Shown: positions 16,753 to 25,620 of the stretch, piece by piece
How positions within the stretch are numbered: position 1 is the stretch's first letter
How the letters are laid out: the number at the start of each line of letters is the position of its first letter
Origin: Clostridium mobile
GTDB taxonomy: Bacteria; Bacillota; Clostridia; Clostridiales; Clostridiaceae
Direction: 5' to 3'
Assembly (NCBI RefSeq): GCF_018918285.1
Contig: NZ_JAHLQF010000004.1
Coordinates: 124,001-188,000 of the forward strand
Length of the DNA: 64,000 bases
Notes under the pieces: model-generated
What the model was told of the DNA's origin: nothing
What the model saw: the letters and a program-made list of their open reading frames with translations, nothing else
Databases searched by the model: none
Program-made: the position numbers and the translations under genes

Positions 16753-17751
16753 CTAAATCTGAGTAAGTCTTAATCTCTTTCTCAATTGTACATAAGTCGT
16801 ATAGTTGTATTCCCAATCGTTCAAAAATTCTATTGCAGAATTTTCACCTGACAAATAGAGCTCTTGTATTTTTTCATCTGATATTTTAAAATCAGTAGCT
16901 TTCACACCTAAGTTATTTATATCTATTGTCCTTAAGTTATCCATCCTTGTTACTTCTAAGTTTATATCATTTTTTAAAACCGTCTCAACTAAGGCAGAAA
17001 AATAATTAAAAATATTAGTTATTTTATGATTTTTCCCTGCCTTTTTAAAATCTAAAAGTCTAAAGCCTATGGTTGGCCATTCTGGATCACCTTCTGTATC
17101 AAATAGCCATACTGGAAAATTACTCATTACACCGCCGTCTACTATATAATATTTTCCTCTATAGTCTTTAAGTATTACAGGTTCAAAATACATAGGTATA
17201 GATATACTCATCCTTACAGCTAAGCTCACATCCAACTCATTGGGATCTATCCCATAGTATTCAATGTCTTCTGGTAGAATTAATATTCTTCCTCTTGTTA
17301 AATCTGTGGCTATTATGTGAAGCTTATATTTTCTTTTATACCTTGGGTTTTTTAAAAGTATTCCTTCTTCTCCATTTATCAATAAATCCTTGAATTTTAC
17401 CGATTTTCTATCTCCTAACTTATCCTTCATTTTTAAATAGAGCTTCTCTTCTAACCATTCTCTTATATAATCCCCTTTATATAGTCCTTTGTAAAAGGCT
17501 AAATTCATAGCTGATCCTAATCTTCTATCCATTATCTTTCTATAATCTAATTCTTCCATCAATATTTTTATATCGTCGGCAGTATATCCTACGGCAAGAA
17601 GTGCAGCTACGATAGATCCTGCTGAAGTGCCTGCTATGTTTCTCCAGCTATAACCACTGTCCTCCATAACCTTTAAAGCTCCACAAAAAGCTATACCTTT
17701 AACCCCTCCACCTTCAAATACAGCATCTGCAAGCTTGTTTCTTTTATTCAT
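16753..17751 (-). CDS. Patatin-like phospholipase (RssA-type)
   Basis: 332 residues from the ATG at 17751, which has AAAGGGA five bases upstream; an upstream in-frame ATG at 17766 has none. The oxyanion loop GGGVKG (residues 14-19), nucleophile GTSAGS (Ser43) and the catalytic Asp in VDGGVMSNFP (Asp205) form the patatin Ser-Asp dyad. It should hydrolyse acyl esters of membrane lipids from the cytoplasmic side; there is no signal peptide. The gene is about 90 bases downstream of a membrane-protein gene on the same strand and may be co-transcribed with it. Confidence 0.85.
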   Translation of the reverse strand: MNKRNKLADAVFEGGGVKGIAFCGALKVMEDSGYSWRNIAGTSAGSIVAALLAVGYTADDIKILMEELDYRKIMDRRLGSAMNLAFYKGLYKGDYIREWLEEKLYLKMKDKLGDRKSVKFKDLLINGEEGILLKNPRYKRKYKLHIIATDLTRGRILILPEDIEYYGIDPNELDVSLAVRMSISIPMYFEPVILKDYRGKYYIVDGGVMSNFPVWLFDTEGDPEWPTIGFRLLDFKKAGKNHKITNIFNYFSALVETVLKNDINLEVTRMDNLRTIDINNLGVKATDFKISDEKIQELYLSGENSAIEFLNDWEYNYTTYVQLRKRLRLTQI

Positions 17752-17843
17752 ATAATTCCCTTTCATATATCCATTGGTATAGTATCAATATATGATGTTA
17801 GTTATCTAATATTTAATATATGAACGAGATATTTTTTATCAGT

Positions 17844-18575
17844 TTAATATATTTCTCCAACTTCTAAAGACTCCATATGACAAAGGTTCATCTTGAACAT
17901 AACTAAAAATGCTTGTATATTAATACTTATGAAAGAAACTATTAAATTAGCTGTTAAATTATTTTGTAATAATTTTCCAACTATAAATCCTATAACACCA
18001 CTCACTATTAAAATTAGAATTATTTCAAGATAATACTTTTTACCTATTTTTCTTCCTTTGCTTAAAGCCTCCTCCGCTGGAACATCGTAGTAGACCAAAT
18101 ACTCTCTACATGGCTCGTAAGTGACCATGAAAGCTGCTAGTGCTATTAATAACAATGGAGTTATCATTATTAAAGGTCCCATAGATCCAATAAGCATTAT
18201 TCCTAACGCCAATCCAATTGCTATAGCAAATATTAATATATTTAATCCTAGATATCTAAAATAATAATGAGAAGCCTCTTTCATAGCTTCAATAAAGCTT
18301 ATTCTTTCTTCCTCTTTAAAAGCTCTTTTACACACAATACCCATGGAACAGTATATTAATGGCCCTAACACTATAGAAACTATAATTAATATTAAGAGTG
18401 CTGTACCTATTCCTCCAGAAAATCCTCCATTTAATAAAACATCATATTTATCAGTAATTTGAGCATTTCCTTCGCCAATTATATCCACAGCTCCAACCAT
18501 CACATAATTTACTAAAATGAATGGTAACATAAGTAAATAGTTATCCTTAAATTTTTTTAACGCTGAATTAAACAT
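17844..18575 (-). CDS. Multi-pass membrane protein, DUF975-like
   Basis: 243 residues with five or six hydrophobic stretches and short polar N- and C-termini. The N-terminus ALKKFKDNYLLMLPFILVNYVMV and the alternation of Gly/Ile-rich helices resemble DUF975/glycerophosphodiesterase-membrane-domain proteins, but the match is only general. Ribosome binding site GGGAGGG is strong. Located upstream of the patatin gene with a short gap, suggesting a joint envelope function. No catalytic motif is visible. Confidence 0.55.
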   Translation of the reverse strand: MFNSALKKFKDNYLLMLPFILVNYVMVGAVDIIGEGNAQITDKYDVLLNGGFSGGIGTALLILIIVSIVLGPLIYCSMGIVCKRAFKEEERISFIEAMKEASHYYFRYLGLNILIFAIAIGLALGIMLIGSMGPLIMITPLLLIALAAFMVTYEPCREYLVYYDVPAEEALSKGRKIGKKYYLEIILILIVSGVIGFIVGKLLQNNLTANLIVSFISINIQAFLVMFKMNLCHMESLEVGEIY

Positions 18576-18628
18576 ATATATCCCTCCCCATATAATATAC
18601 TATTTTATCATAGTATTATGTTACACTT

Positions 18629-18687
18629 AGGCCTATGAAATAAAATAACTAGTCGATGATGCGACTAATATTTTATTTCATAGGCCT
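18629..18687. repeat. Element E, copy 1 (59-nt near-perfect hairpin)
   Basis: AGGCCTATGAAATAAAATA and its exact complement flank a smaller hairpin AGTCG-ATGATG-CGACT. A related copy is at 49157-49214. It lies after the histidine kinase gene on the minus strand and has no T tract beyond it. Confidence 0.8.
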
Positions 18688-18796
18688 TTACCTTATTTTA
18701 TCTTCGACATAAATCTTCTTTACTTTTATCTTCTATGCTCTAATTGTATATCCTCTTTTTTCTAATAATTTCATCCTTTTAAATTTTTGGAAACTT

Positions 18797-20857
18797 TTAT
18801 AAATATATATCCGAAAATTCTATGTCTACTTTTTTTATAATATTTTCATTTTTGCAAGTATAATCTAGTGTGGCACAATCCTCTTTCGTGGCTTTAAACA
18901 ATGGAAAAGTAATGGTTATTTCTGTTCCTACCCCTTCTTTGCTCTTTAAGAAAATTTCTCCATTTTGAAGTTCTACAAAGGCCTTAACAATAGATAGTCC
19001 TATACCGCTTCCTTCACATATTCTTGTAAAAGACTTGTCTACTTGAGCAAATCTTTCAAATACATTTATTTGTTTTTTCTCTGGTATACCTATACCATCA
19101 TCTTTTATATTTATAATAATAAAATCTTTATCATTACAATACATTTGAACAAGAATATTTCCATTTTCATTGCTATACTTTATTGAGTTTGAAATAAGAT
19201 TAAGAACTATTCTTTCTATCATATCTGAATCACATTTTACATGAGCCTCTTCTATTTCTGTATCAAAAATAATATTTAGATTTTTACTATTTACATAGGG
19301 GATTACAAATTCAATTAAGCTTTCTACTATTTCTATAATGTTGAAAACACCTAAATTAGGTTTTAGAAAACCAGTATCAATTTTAGTAATATCTATTATA
19401 TTATTACTTAATCTTAATAATCTTAATGAATTTTGCCTAATAATATTATTATATTTTTTTATGCCATCTATATCTTTGTTTTCTATGTATATATCTTCTA
19501 ATTGCAAAGCACTATATATTACATTTATAGGGGTTTTTAATTCATGGGATATGTTCCCGAAAAATTCACTTCTCAGATTGTCCCACTTCTCCCTTTCTTG
19601 CAACTTAATCCTCATCTCTTCCAATTTTTTTCGTTCAGTAATATCTCTTCCTATTGCTAAATAATATTCTTTATCATCAATAAGAATTGATATAGCAGAC
19701 ACCTCTAGTACTATAGATTCTCCATTTCTTTTTATAAATTTCTCTTCCATCTTATGAATGTATTTCTTATTACTCATAATCCTTTCTCTTACCTCTTCTT
19801 TGCAGTCTTGATGTATTAAAGATAGTAGATCTTCACCAATTATCTCATTTTTATCACTTATCTCTAGCATTTCTAAGAGAGCTTTATTTGCATAAATTAC
19901 TTTCTCTTCTTCTCTAATAATCACTGCATCTGGCAAAAACTCAAATATCTTTTTATATTTTTCAATATTGCTTTGGAGAGAAACTTTTATATTTTCTAAT
20001 TCAATATTCTTATTATGTAATTCAATGTTTACATCTTGTAATTCTATAGCTTTATTTTTTATTCCATTAAAAAGAAGATTAAGAGGTTCTCTTAGAGAAG
20101 ATTTTATTATGACATAATATAAACATACAAAAGAAAAAAACTTAAATGTATGAGCTACTGTACTCAAGGTTATTTCTGGCCCATCAGAATGAATTAAAAA
20201 TAATTGAGACACTATCTTTAAACCTATGGATAAAACTATATATTTTTTATACTGTGTATCTATGTTATTATAACTTTTTAACTTTACTATGGATAAAATG
20301 TAGATGGCACATATAATAAGTTGCTTTACTAATCTAATATCTTTAATTCCATATCTATAAGAAATAGGTGTAAGCAAAAAATCCACCTTAAAGACAAGTA
20401 TAAATATTATAACAAGATATAAAAAATATATAATACTCACCTTTTTAAAATTTATCTCTTTTTTAAAGTATCTATTTGCGCTCAAAAGAGATATCCCCTC
20501 TAAATACCTTGCAAAAACCCACAATTCATTTGATTTATACACTGAACATTGAAGTATTATGTTCATACCATTATGAGTAATAACATGGATTAAATCCAAA
20601 GTGCTTATAAAAGCATAGGCTATCCCTAAAAATAAAACATAATTATTATCTGATATATTATAAATATTTATTACAATTATCATTACAGTATATCCAATGA
20701 CAACTGTAGATATTTCCATAATAAAATTTACTAATATGGGATTAAAAAGACTGGTTAATACAATAATATATATCATGCTCAAAATCATAAGAATTTTGAA
20801 GCCATCAATTTTTCTATTCTTTACATGATTGTTAATTATATTCATAAATTTACTCAT
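18797..20857 (-). CDS. Membrane sensor histidine kinase with MASE3-like and PAS domains
   Basis: 686 residues. Seven or eight membrane segments span residues 22-252 and resemble a MASE3-type sensor, with characteristic ELWVFARYLEG. A short coiled coil (265-300), a PAS domain (about 301-410) and a HisKA/HATPase core follow. The phosphorylated His is His438 in FGNISHELKTP. ATP-site boxes are N553 (NLISNSIKYS), DDGIG (586-590) and GSGIGLSIV (616-624). All catalytic elements are intact. No response regulator lies next to it, so it is an orphan kinase; in clostridia such kinases often feed the sporulation phosphorelay, which is only a possibility here. Confidence 0.85.
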   Translation of the reverse strand: MSKFMNIINNHVKNRKIDGFKILMILSMIYIIVLTSLFNPILVNFIMEISTVVIGYTVMIIVINIYNISDNNYVLFLGIAYAFISTLDLIHVITHNGMNIILQCSVYKSNELWVFARYLEGISLLSANRYFKKEINFKKVSIIYFLYLVIIFILVFKVDFLLTPISYRYGIKDIRLVKQLIICAIYILSIVKLKSYNNIDTQYKKYIVLSIGLKIVSQLFLIHSDGPEITLSTVAHTFKFFSFVCLYYVIIKSSLREPLNLLFNGIKNKAIELQDVNIELHNKNIELENIKVSLQSNIEKYKKIFEFLPDAVIIREEEKVIYANKALLEMLEISDKNEIIGEDLLSLIHQDCKEEVRERIMSNKKYIHKMEEKFIKRNGESIVLEVSAISILIDDKEYYLAIGRDITERKKLEEMRIKLQEREKWDNLRSEFFGNISHELKTPINVIYSALQLEDIYIENKDIDGIKKYNNIIRQNSLRLLRLSNNIIDITKIDTGFLKPNLGVFNIIEIVESLIEFVIPYVNSKNLNIIFDTEIEEAHVKCDSDMIERIVLNLISNSIKYSNENGNILVQMYCNDKDFIIINIKDDGIGIPEKKQINVFERFAQVDKSFTRICEGSGIGLSIVKAFVELQNGEIFLKSKEGVGTEITITFPLFKATKEDCATLDYTCKNENIIKKVDIEFSDIYL

Positions 20858-21086
20858 ATAACCACCTCTATATAAAATATGGTATCAGTCTTTTTAATCT
20901 ATGAAAAGCTAATAATTTAAATTAATTGGAATAAAAAAAGCTCCTCTTATAAGAAATATTCGACAAACATTAAGAAATATAAAGTTATTGCTGGATAATA
21001 ATTTAACAATTTTTTAGTAAATATATTGTAGTAACATATTTGTTTTTATTGAATATTATGTAAGTAGCAATATATGGAGGATGTTT

Positions 21087-21929
21087 ATGGATTTTTTCTT
21101 TGATCAAGATTTATATAGGAGATGGTCCCCTTGGGAAACTCTTCCTGGCAGAATAACTTCAGCTTTAGGGGTATCTTCCTGGGCACCAAATAGATTAGAT
21201 ATCTTTTCTAGAGGAACTAGAAACGAATTGATCCACAATTGGTGGGATGGATCCAGATGGCATAACTGGGAAGATCTTGGTGGAGTTTTAACTTCAGCTC
21301 CAAGTGCTGTTTCTTGGGGGCCTAATAGAATTGATGTAGTTGTAAGAGGAACTGATAATGCCATGTACCATAAATGGTGGGATGGACGTAGCTGGAGTGA
21401 CTGGGAAAATCTTGGTGGTACCCTTACTTCGTCTCCAAGCATATGCTCTTGGGCTTCTAATAGACTTGATTGCTTTGTAAGAGGAACTGATAATCAACTA
21501 TACCACAAATGGTGGGATGGACGTAGTTGGAGTGACTGGGAAGCATTAGGTGGAAACTTAACTTCTGCACCTGGTGCTGTTTCTTGGGGACCTAATAGAA
21601 TTGACGTTTTTGCTAGAGGAACAAACAACAACTTATTCCATAAATGGTGGGATGGACGTAGCTGGAGCAACTGGGAAAATCTCGGTGGAACTTTAACTTC
21701 TGCACCTTGTGCTTCATCAAGAAGACCAAATCAAATAGACGTTTTTGCTAGAGGCATATTCAATAATTTAATGCATAGAGAGTGGGATGGACGTAGATGG
21801 AGTAACTGGAGAAATCTCGGAGGATTCTTAACCTCTGCACCTGCTTCTGTATCCTGGAATCAAAACAGAATTGATGTCTTTGCTAGAGGAAGGGGCAATT
21901 CTGTAATACACAGATTTTTTACACCTTAA
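21087..21929 (+). CDS. PLL/DUF346-like six-repeat beta-propeller lectin
   Basis: 280 residues from ATG 21087 (GGAGG ends six bases before it and abuts an earlier ATG at 21081). The protein is built almost entirely of six 45-47-residue repeats with consensus W..LGG.LTSAP..VSW..NRIDVFARGT.N.L.HKWWDGR.WS.W. This is the blade pattern of PLL-type fucose-binding propellers. The N-terminal LYRRWSPW supplies the last strand of the final, incomplete repeat, so the ring can close. Repeat 5 lacks the Trp in its SRRPN segment and has REWDG. No signal peptide is present, which is unusual for a lectin. Confidence 0.75.
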   Translation: MDFFFDQDLYRRWSPWETLPGRITSALGVSSWAPNRLDIFSRGTRNELIHNWWDGSRWHNWEDLGGVLTSAPSAVSWGPNRIDVVVRGTDNAMYHKWWDGRSWSDWENLGGTLTSSPSICSWASNRLDCFVRGTDNQLYHKWWDGRSWSDWEALGGNLTSAPGAVSWGPNRIDVFARGTNNNLFHKWWDGRSWSNWENLGGTLTSAPCASSRRPNQIDVFARGIFNNLMHREWDGRRWSNWRNLGGFLTSAPASVSWNQNRIDVFARGRGNSVIHRFFTP

Positions 21930-21938
21930 AGCAATTGA

Positions 21939-21998
21939 AAGTTGAGAATTGAGAATTAAGAGTTATTTATTAGCTCTTTCTTTCAGCTCTCAACTTTT
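21939..21998 (+). terminator. Hairpin after the lectin gene
   Basis: AAAGTTGAG ... CTCTCAACTTT outer stem with inner AAGAG/CTCTT; contains the GAGAATTGAGAATTAAG motif that also occurs near 41640. Confidence 0.6.
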
Positions 21999-22186
21999 AT
22001 ATTTTGCATATTTAACCTAAATTCTCTTTGGTCATTTTAAAAAATCTTTTCTATTACTTCCACTCCTTAATAAACCACCTCTTAATTCTTTACTATCAAA
22101 TTCCAATTTAAATAAGTGAATTATAAATAAAAAAACACAAATACTATTATCTATATATTAAAATGTTTAGAAAGGATGAATACATA

Positions 22187-23068
22187 ATGAGTAAAGAATT
22201 AGACTTTATAAACAGTCTTCCAAAATCTGTTCTACCACAACATCAAACAAAGCATCCAGGATTGGAGTCTGATATGAATCCCAAACCTGTATTTCAAAAC
22301 CCTAATTATAAGCCATCAGGTAAATTTAAGGATAAAGTAGCTCTAATTACTGGTGGGGATAGTGGAATAGGGAGAGCTGTTGCAGTTGCATATGCTCAAG
22401 AAGGAGCTAAAATTTCAATAGTATATTATGACGAGCACCAAGATGCTGAAGAAACAAAGAAAGTTATTGAGGGTATTGGAGGGCAATGCTTATTAATCCC
22501 TGGAGATATATCAGATTCTAATTTTTGCAATAATGCTATAAACGATACTATAAATAAATTTGGCTCACTAGATATATTAGTTAATAACGCCGCAGTACAA
22601 TATATTCAAACAGACTTAGCAAATATTACAGATCAACAGCTAGAGAAAACTTTTAAAACTAATATATTTAGCATGTTTTACATGGTTAGAGCTTCTCTTC
22701 CTCACTTAAAAAATGGTGCTTCAATTATTAATACAGCATCCGTAACTGCCTATAAAGGACATGAACAACTTATAGATTACTCTTCCTCCAAAGGCGCCAT
22801 AGTAACATTTACTAGATCCTTAGCTCTATCTCTTGCACCTAAAGGTATTAGAGTAAACGCAGTAGCTCCAGGACCTATTTGGACTCCATTGATACCTTCA
22901 TCCTTTAATGAAACTGATGTATCTAAATTTGGAAGTAACACAACTATGGGAAGACCAGGGCAACCTGTAGAGTTAGCAGGAGCGTACCTATTTTTATCCT
23001 CTCCTGAAGCTTCTTATATAACTGGAGAAGTAATACATGTGAATGGTGGAGAAATTATTAATGCGTAA
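22187..23068 (+). CDS. SDR oxidoreductase, general-stress-protein-39-like
   Basis: 293 residues from ATG 22187 (AAAGGA ten bases before). An N-terminal extension of about 45 residues (LPQHQTKHPGLESDMNPKP) is characteristic of the GSP39/YdaD-YhdF group. The Rossmann loop is TGGDSGIGR (55-63); further marks are NNAAVQY, the catalytic Ser in NTASVT and YSSSKGA, and the C-terminal GEVIHVNGGE. It should be an NAD(P)H-dependent dehydrogenase of unknown substrate. The last codons and the stop lie inside a perfect inverted repeat, so the terminator stem is partly coding. Confidence 0.87.
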   Translation: MSKELDFINSLPKSVLPQHQTKHPGLESDMNPKPVFQNPNYKPSGKFKDKVALITGGDSGIGRAVAVAYAQEGAKISIVYYDEHQDAEETKKVIEGIGGQCLLIPGDISDSNFCNNAINDTINKFGSLDILVNNAAVQYIQTDLANITDQQLEKTFKTNIFSMFYMVRASLPHLKNGASIINTASVTAYKGHEQLIDYSSSKGAIVTFTRSLALSLAPKGIRVNAVAPGPIWTPLIPSSFNETDVSKFGSNTTMGRPGQPVELAGAYLFLSSPEASYITGEVIHVNGGEIINA

Positions 23069-23095
23069 TGCCTTTGGCATTACGCATTAATAATT
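23053..23095 (+). terminator. Perfect 20-bp inverted repeat over the SDR stop codon
   Basis: AATTATTAATGCGTAATGCC, loop TTT, exact complement, then a T-rich tail. The left arm encodes the final Ile-Ile-Asn-Ala and the stop codon. Confidence 0.8.
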
Positions 23096-23149
23096 GTATT
23101 TTAGATTTTTAGTTACAATAAAATCTTTCTATGTATAAGCTCTTACTGG

Positions 23150-23818
23150 TCATATTTTATCTTCTAGTAAGGGTATGTCTACAGTCATTTTCTGAATAAT
23201 ACCAGTAAAAATAATTATAATAGCTGGAATTATAAGCGTCAGTACTATATTTACATGATTGTGTGTCATTGATTTTCCTACAGCCTTAAATCCAATGAAC
23301 GCACCTACTGGAAATGCTATCCACCTCAATAACCAAAATATAATACCATTCCAGTTGCCAGAAGATAAATATAATCCAATATCAGTAGCTGGACCAGTTA
23401 AGTGAGTAGTACGGTTAATGGGTGTCAAACTTGTGGCTGCATTTTGTCCTCCCATGGCCATAGGTATTGCTATCTCTACAAAATGCGTCTCTCCTTCATA
23501 TGTAAAAAAAGCTGCAATTATTAAAAGCATTCCTGAAAAAGTCAGACCACCCATTAGTCCCCACTTCCTAGTAATTTTAGCTGATATCGTTGCACCAACA
23601 ACAAATATTAGCACTATAATTAGTATAAATAAAAATCCTCTCATATCACCTTTGGCTATTAACTCACCCAGTTCAGCAGCACGACCAGTCATAAATGAAA
23701 CCCTTTCATTTGTGAAAACTTGTACACCAACTGTATCAATCCATCCTGCCATCATAACTAGTATAAATCCCACTATATTAACTGGCGTTAATATTTTAAC
23801 CGTCGAATTATCGCCCAC
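23150..23818 (-). CDS. DUF1275 (YoaK-like) membrane protein
   Basis: About 222 residues from the GTG at 23818, eight bases after AAAGGGG; an in-frame ATG at 23869 lacks a ribosome binding site. Six predicted membrane segments. The family pattern is clear: AGWIDTVGVQVF, SFMTGRAAELGELIAKGD, VVGATISAKI, MGGQNAATSL, HLTGPATDIG. The substrate is unknown for the family; proteins of this type are treated as putative transporters. It converges on the SDR gene. Confidence 0.78.
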   Translation of the reverse strand: MGDNSTVKILTPVNIVGFILVMMAGWIDTVGVQVFTNERVSFMTGRAAELGELIAKGDMRGFLFILIIVLIFVVGATISAKITRKWGLMGGLTFSGMLLIIAAFFTYEGETHFVEIAIPMAMGGQNAATSLTPINRTTHLTGPATDIGLYLSSGNWNGIIFWLLRWIAFPVGAFIGFKAVGKSMTHNHVNIVLTLIIPAIIIIFTGIIQKMTVDIPLLEDKI

Positions 23819-23971
23819 TACCACTTCCCCTTTCAAATTTAGAAAATATTTTTTATTATATAAAATCAAAATACCCCTACACTATGTAATAAATCATCTT
23901 TTTAGCAAAATCTAAAACGACGATTTATTAATCTTTTTTAGTATGTATAATAAACCTCCTTTAGCAACATA

Positions 23972-24136
23972 ATGTTAGTAAATCTATATTTTACAGTAAT
24001 ACTTTTTGTACTTTCTTGTCAAGAAAAATTGAATCGCAACATCAAAAACTACTATTATTTTCTTATGTCCATGATAGGTATGGCTTTAACTTTTGTACCT
24101 TATATATTAAAAACTTATTTATTTATAAATCTTTAA
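23972..24136 (+). pseudogene. Truncated paralogue of the DUF2238-like membrane protein
   Basis: A 54-codon frame whose middle reads NYYYFLMSMIGMALTFVPYI, against DYYFFLMAMIGMALTFIPYM in the intact gene at 24598-25218; ILFVL also aligns upstream. Similarity stops after about 45 residues, the start has no ribosome binding site, and the C-terminal membrane helices are absent. Amino-acid-level changes are conservative, so it probably decayed from a once functional duplicate. Confidence 0.6.
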
Positions 24137-24169
24137 ATATCTGTAAAACATAAAAGAGGTAAGTATGTA
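24128..24169. repeat. Element A/B, left half only
   Basis: TCTTTAAATATCTGTAAAACATAAAAGAGGTAAGTATGTAA corresponds to the flank and left arm of the reverse-oriented copies near 25424 and 25581; it ends abruptly at a different palindrome (24167-24197). Confidence 0.5.
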
Positions 24170-24197
24170 ATTTTTGTAACTTAATTACAAAAATTAC
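24167..24197. promoter_or_regulatory. Perfect 11-bp inverted repeat upstream of small gene
   Basis: GTAATTTTTGT, nine-base spacer, ACAAAAATTAC, ending 35 bases before the small gene at 24233; possible operator or leader stem. Confidence 0.4.
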
Positions 24198-24232
24198 ATA
24201 TAATAAATCGAGTATTTGTTGGTGGTGTGTAT

Positions 24233-24478
24233 ATGACTATAATAGATTTATCTCTTCCCAGAAGAGTCGTTCAAAAAACTCCTTTTTTATTTAGCTATAT
24301 TAAAAGTAAAAGATACTATGTGCCTGCTAAATTAGTAACCTTAAACCTTCTTACTTCAAATTTAAACTCAAAAGGATTGGATGATTACTTAAATTCTAGT
24401 ATATTTGCACTGATAGAAAGCTTAAAATCCATGAATTACTATAAAATTAAAGCTATGAAAGAACTTTTTAAATCCTGA
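24233..24478 (+). CDS. Small basic hypothetical protein (81 aa)
   Basis: ATG at 24233 is preceded by GGTGGTG at a good distance. The protein is basic, without membrane segments or signal peptide; it contains TIIDLSLPRRVVQKTPF and a helical C-terminal half (LIESLKSMNYYKIKAMKELFKS). I recognise no family. It stands between the truncated paralogue and the intact DUF2238-like gene. Confidence rests on the ribosome binding site and the absence of competing frames. Confidence 0.5.
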   Translation: MTIIDLSLPRRVVQKTPFLFSYIKSKRYYVPAKLVTLNLLTSNLNSKGLDDYLNSSIFALIESLKSMNYYKIKAMKELFKS

Positions 24479-24597
24479 GTAGAATTTTCAAATTAAATAT
24501 TTTAAATATTAACTTTTTTGTATTATTCTATTAATTAAATGTTCATTACTGTATATTATTATATAATAAAACAAATATAGCGAGGAACGGTATTTAT

Positions 24598-25218
24598 ATG
24601 AAAAGAGCTTTAGATAACTTGGATAATTTGTTAACTTGGATAATTAGAATTTTATTTGTACTTAATGCAATTAATAATCTTATTATTAAAGACTACTATT
24701 TTTTTCTTATGGCCATGATAGGTATGGCTTTAACTTTTATCCCTTATATGTATAATAGTATATTTAAAAGAAATGAAAGCAGAGCATTGGACTTTTCAAT
24801 AATATTTTTTATTTTTTTGTCCATTTATCTAGGTACTCTAAATAATTTTTACAAGTTTACTTGGTGGGATACAATGCTTCATTTGATTTCAGGAGTAATA
24901 CTTGGCCTATTAGGTATAGTAGTTATGAATAACTTAAATAATCCTACAGTTGTAAAATCCCTAAATCCAAAATTTATTTTTATATATATCATTTCTTTTG
25001 TATTATTATGTGGAGTGCTTTGGGAAATCTATGAATTTGCTGGTGATATTGTTTTAGGTATGGATATGCAAGGCAGTTTATTAACTGGAGTAGGGGATAC
25101 TATGATAGATTTAATTGCAGATTTAGTTGGTGGTGTAATTTCTGCTTTATATGGTATGCTATCTTTTAATAGAAACAATGGCATCGATGAAAAACATTCT
25201 TCAGTTGATAAACCCTAG
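24598..25218 (+). CDS. DUF2238/YjdF-like integral membrane protein
   Basis: 206 residues with about five membrane helices. Conserved polar motifs lie inside helices: WWDTMLHLISG, CGVLWEIYEF, and TGVGDTMIDLIADLVGG. These paired Asp/His/Glu residues match the DUF2238-type pattern. Function is unknown. AGCGAGGAACGG upstream is a reasonable ribosome binding site. A fragment of a paralogue lies about 500 bp upstream. Downstream is an array of three reverse-oriented A/B elements. Confidence 0.65.
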   Translation: MKRALDNLDNLLTWIIRILFVLNAINNLIIKDYYFFLMAMIGMALTFIPYMYNSIFKRNESRALDFSIIFFIFLSIYLGTLNNFYKFTWWDTMLHLISGVILGLLGIVVMNNLNNPTVVKSLNPKFIFIYIISFVLLCGVLWEIYEFAGDIVLGMDMQGSLLTGVGDTMIDLIADLVGGVISALYGMLSFNRNNGIDEKHSSVDKP

Positions 25219-25266
25219 TAAATAGATATATATTAAAAAATTTATTCATCTAGAAATTTTAAATAC

Positions 25267-25333
25267 AAAAGAGCTAAGTATGTAGTGAAATAGCGCCTTT
25301 TTCCGGAGCGACTTCACTATGTACTTAGCTCTC
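25267..25333 (-). repeat. Element A copy (reverse orientation)
   Basis: AAAAGAGCTAAGTATGTAGTGAA / TTCACTATGTACTTAGCTCT, centre TAGCGCCTTTTTCCGGAGCG (reverse complement of the usual centre). Confidence 0.8.
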
Positions 25334-25423
25334 TATTTGTGATACTAAATTATCCTTGTAGAAATTTACGATTGAGAAAATAATTTATCATAATATAAAT
25401 TTGAAAATACATCTGTAAAATAT

Positions 25424-25495
25424 AAAAAAACTTAGGTATATAGTGGGAGGATCGTCTTTTTCTGAAGCGATGTCACTATGTACTTAAGTTTTTCT
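25424..25495 (-). repeat. Element B copy (reverse orientation)
   Basis: AAAAAAACTTAGGTATATAGTGGGAGGATCG .. TGAAGCGATGTCACTATGTACTTAAGTTTTTC; the GTGGGAGG / GATGTCAC centre defines type B. Confidence 0.75.
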
Positions 25496-25580
25496 TTTGG
25501 ATTCTAAAATATCTTTATAAAACTTATAAGTTGGAAACTAATTTGTCATAACCTAAATCTGAAAACACATTTGTAAAACA

Positions 25581-25620
25581 TAAAGTAACTAAGTATATAA
25601 TGGGAGAAGCGCCTTTTTCA
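25581..25620 (-). repeat. Element B, half copy ending at a stop codon
   Basis: TAAAGTAACTAAGTATATAATGGGAGAAGCGCCTTTTTCA is one arm plus half of the centre. It stops exactly at the TGA of the DtxR-type regulator gene. The three elements fill the 399-bp gap 25219-25617. Confidence 0.7.
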
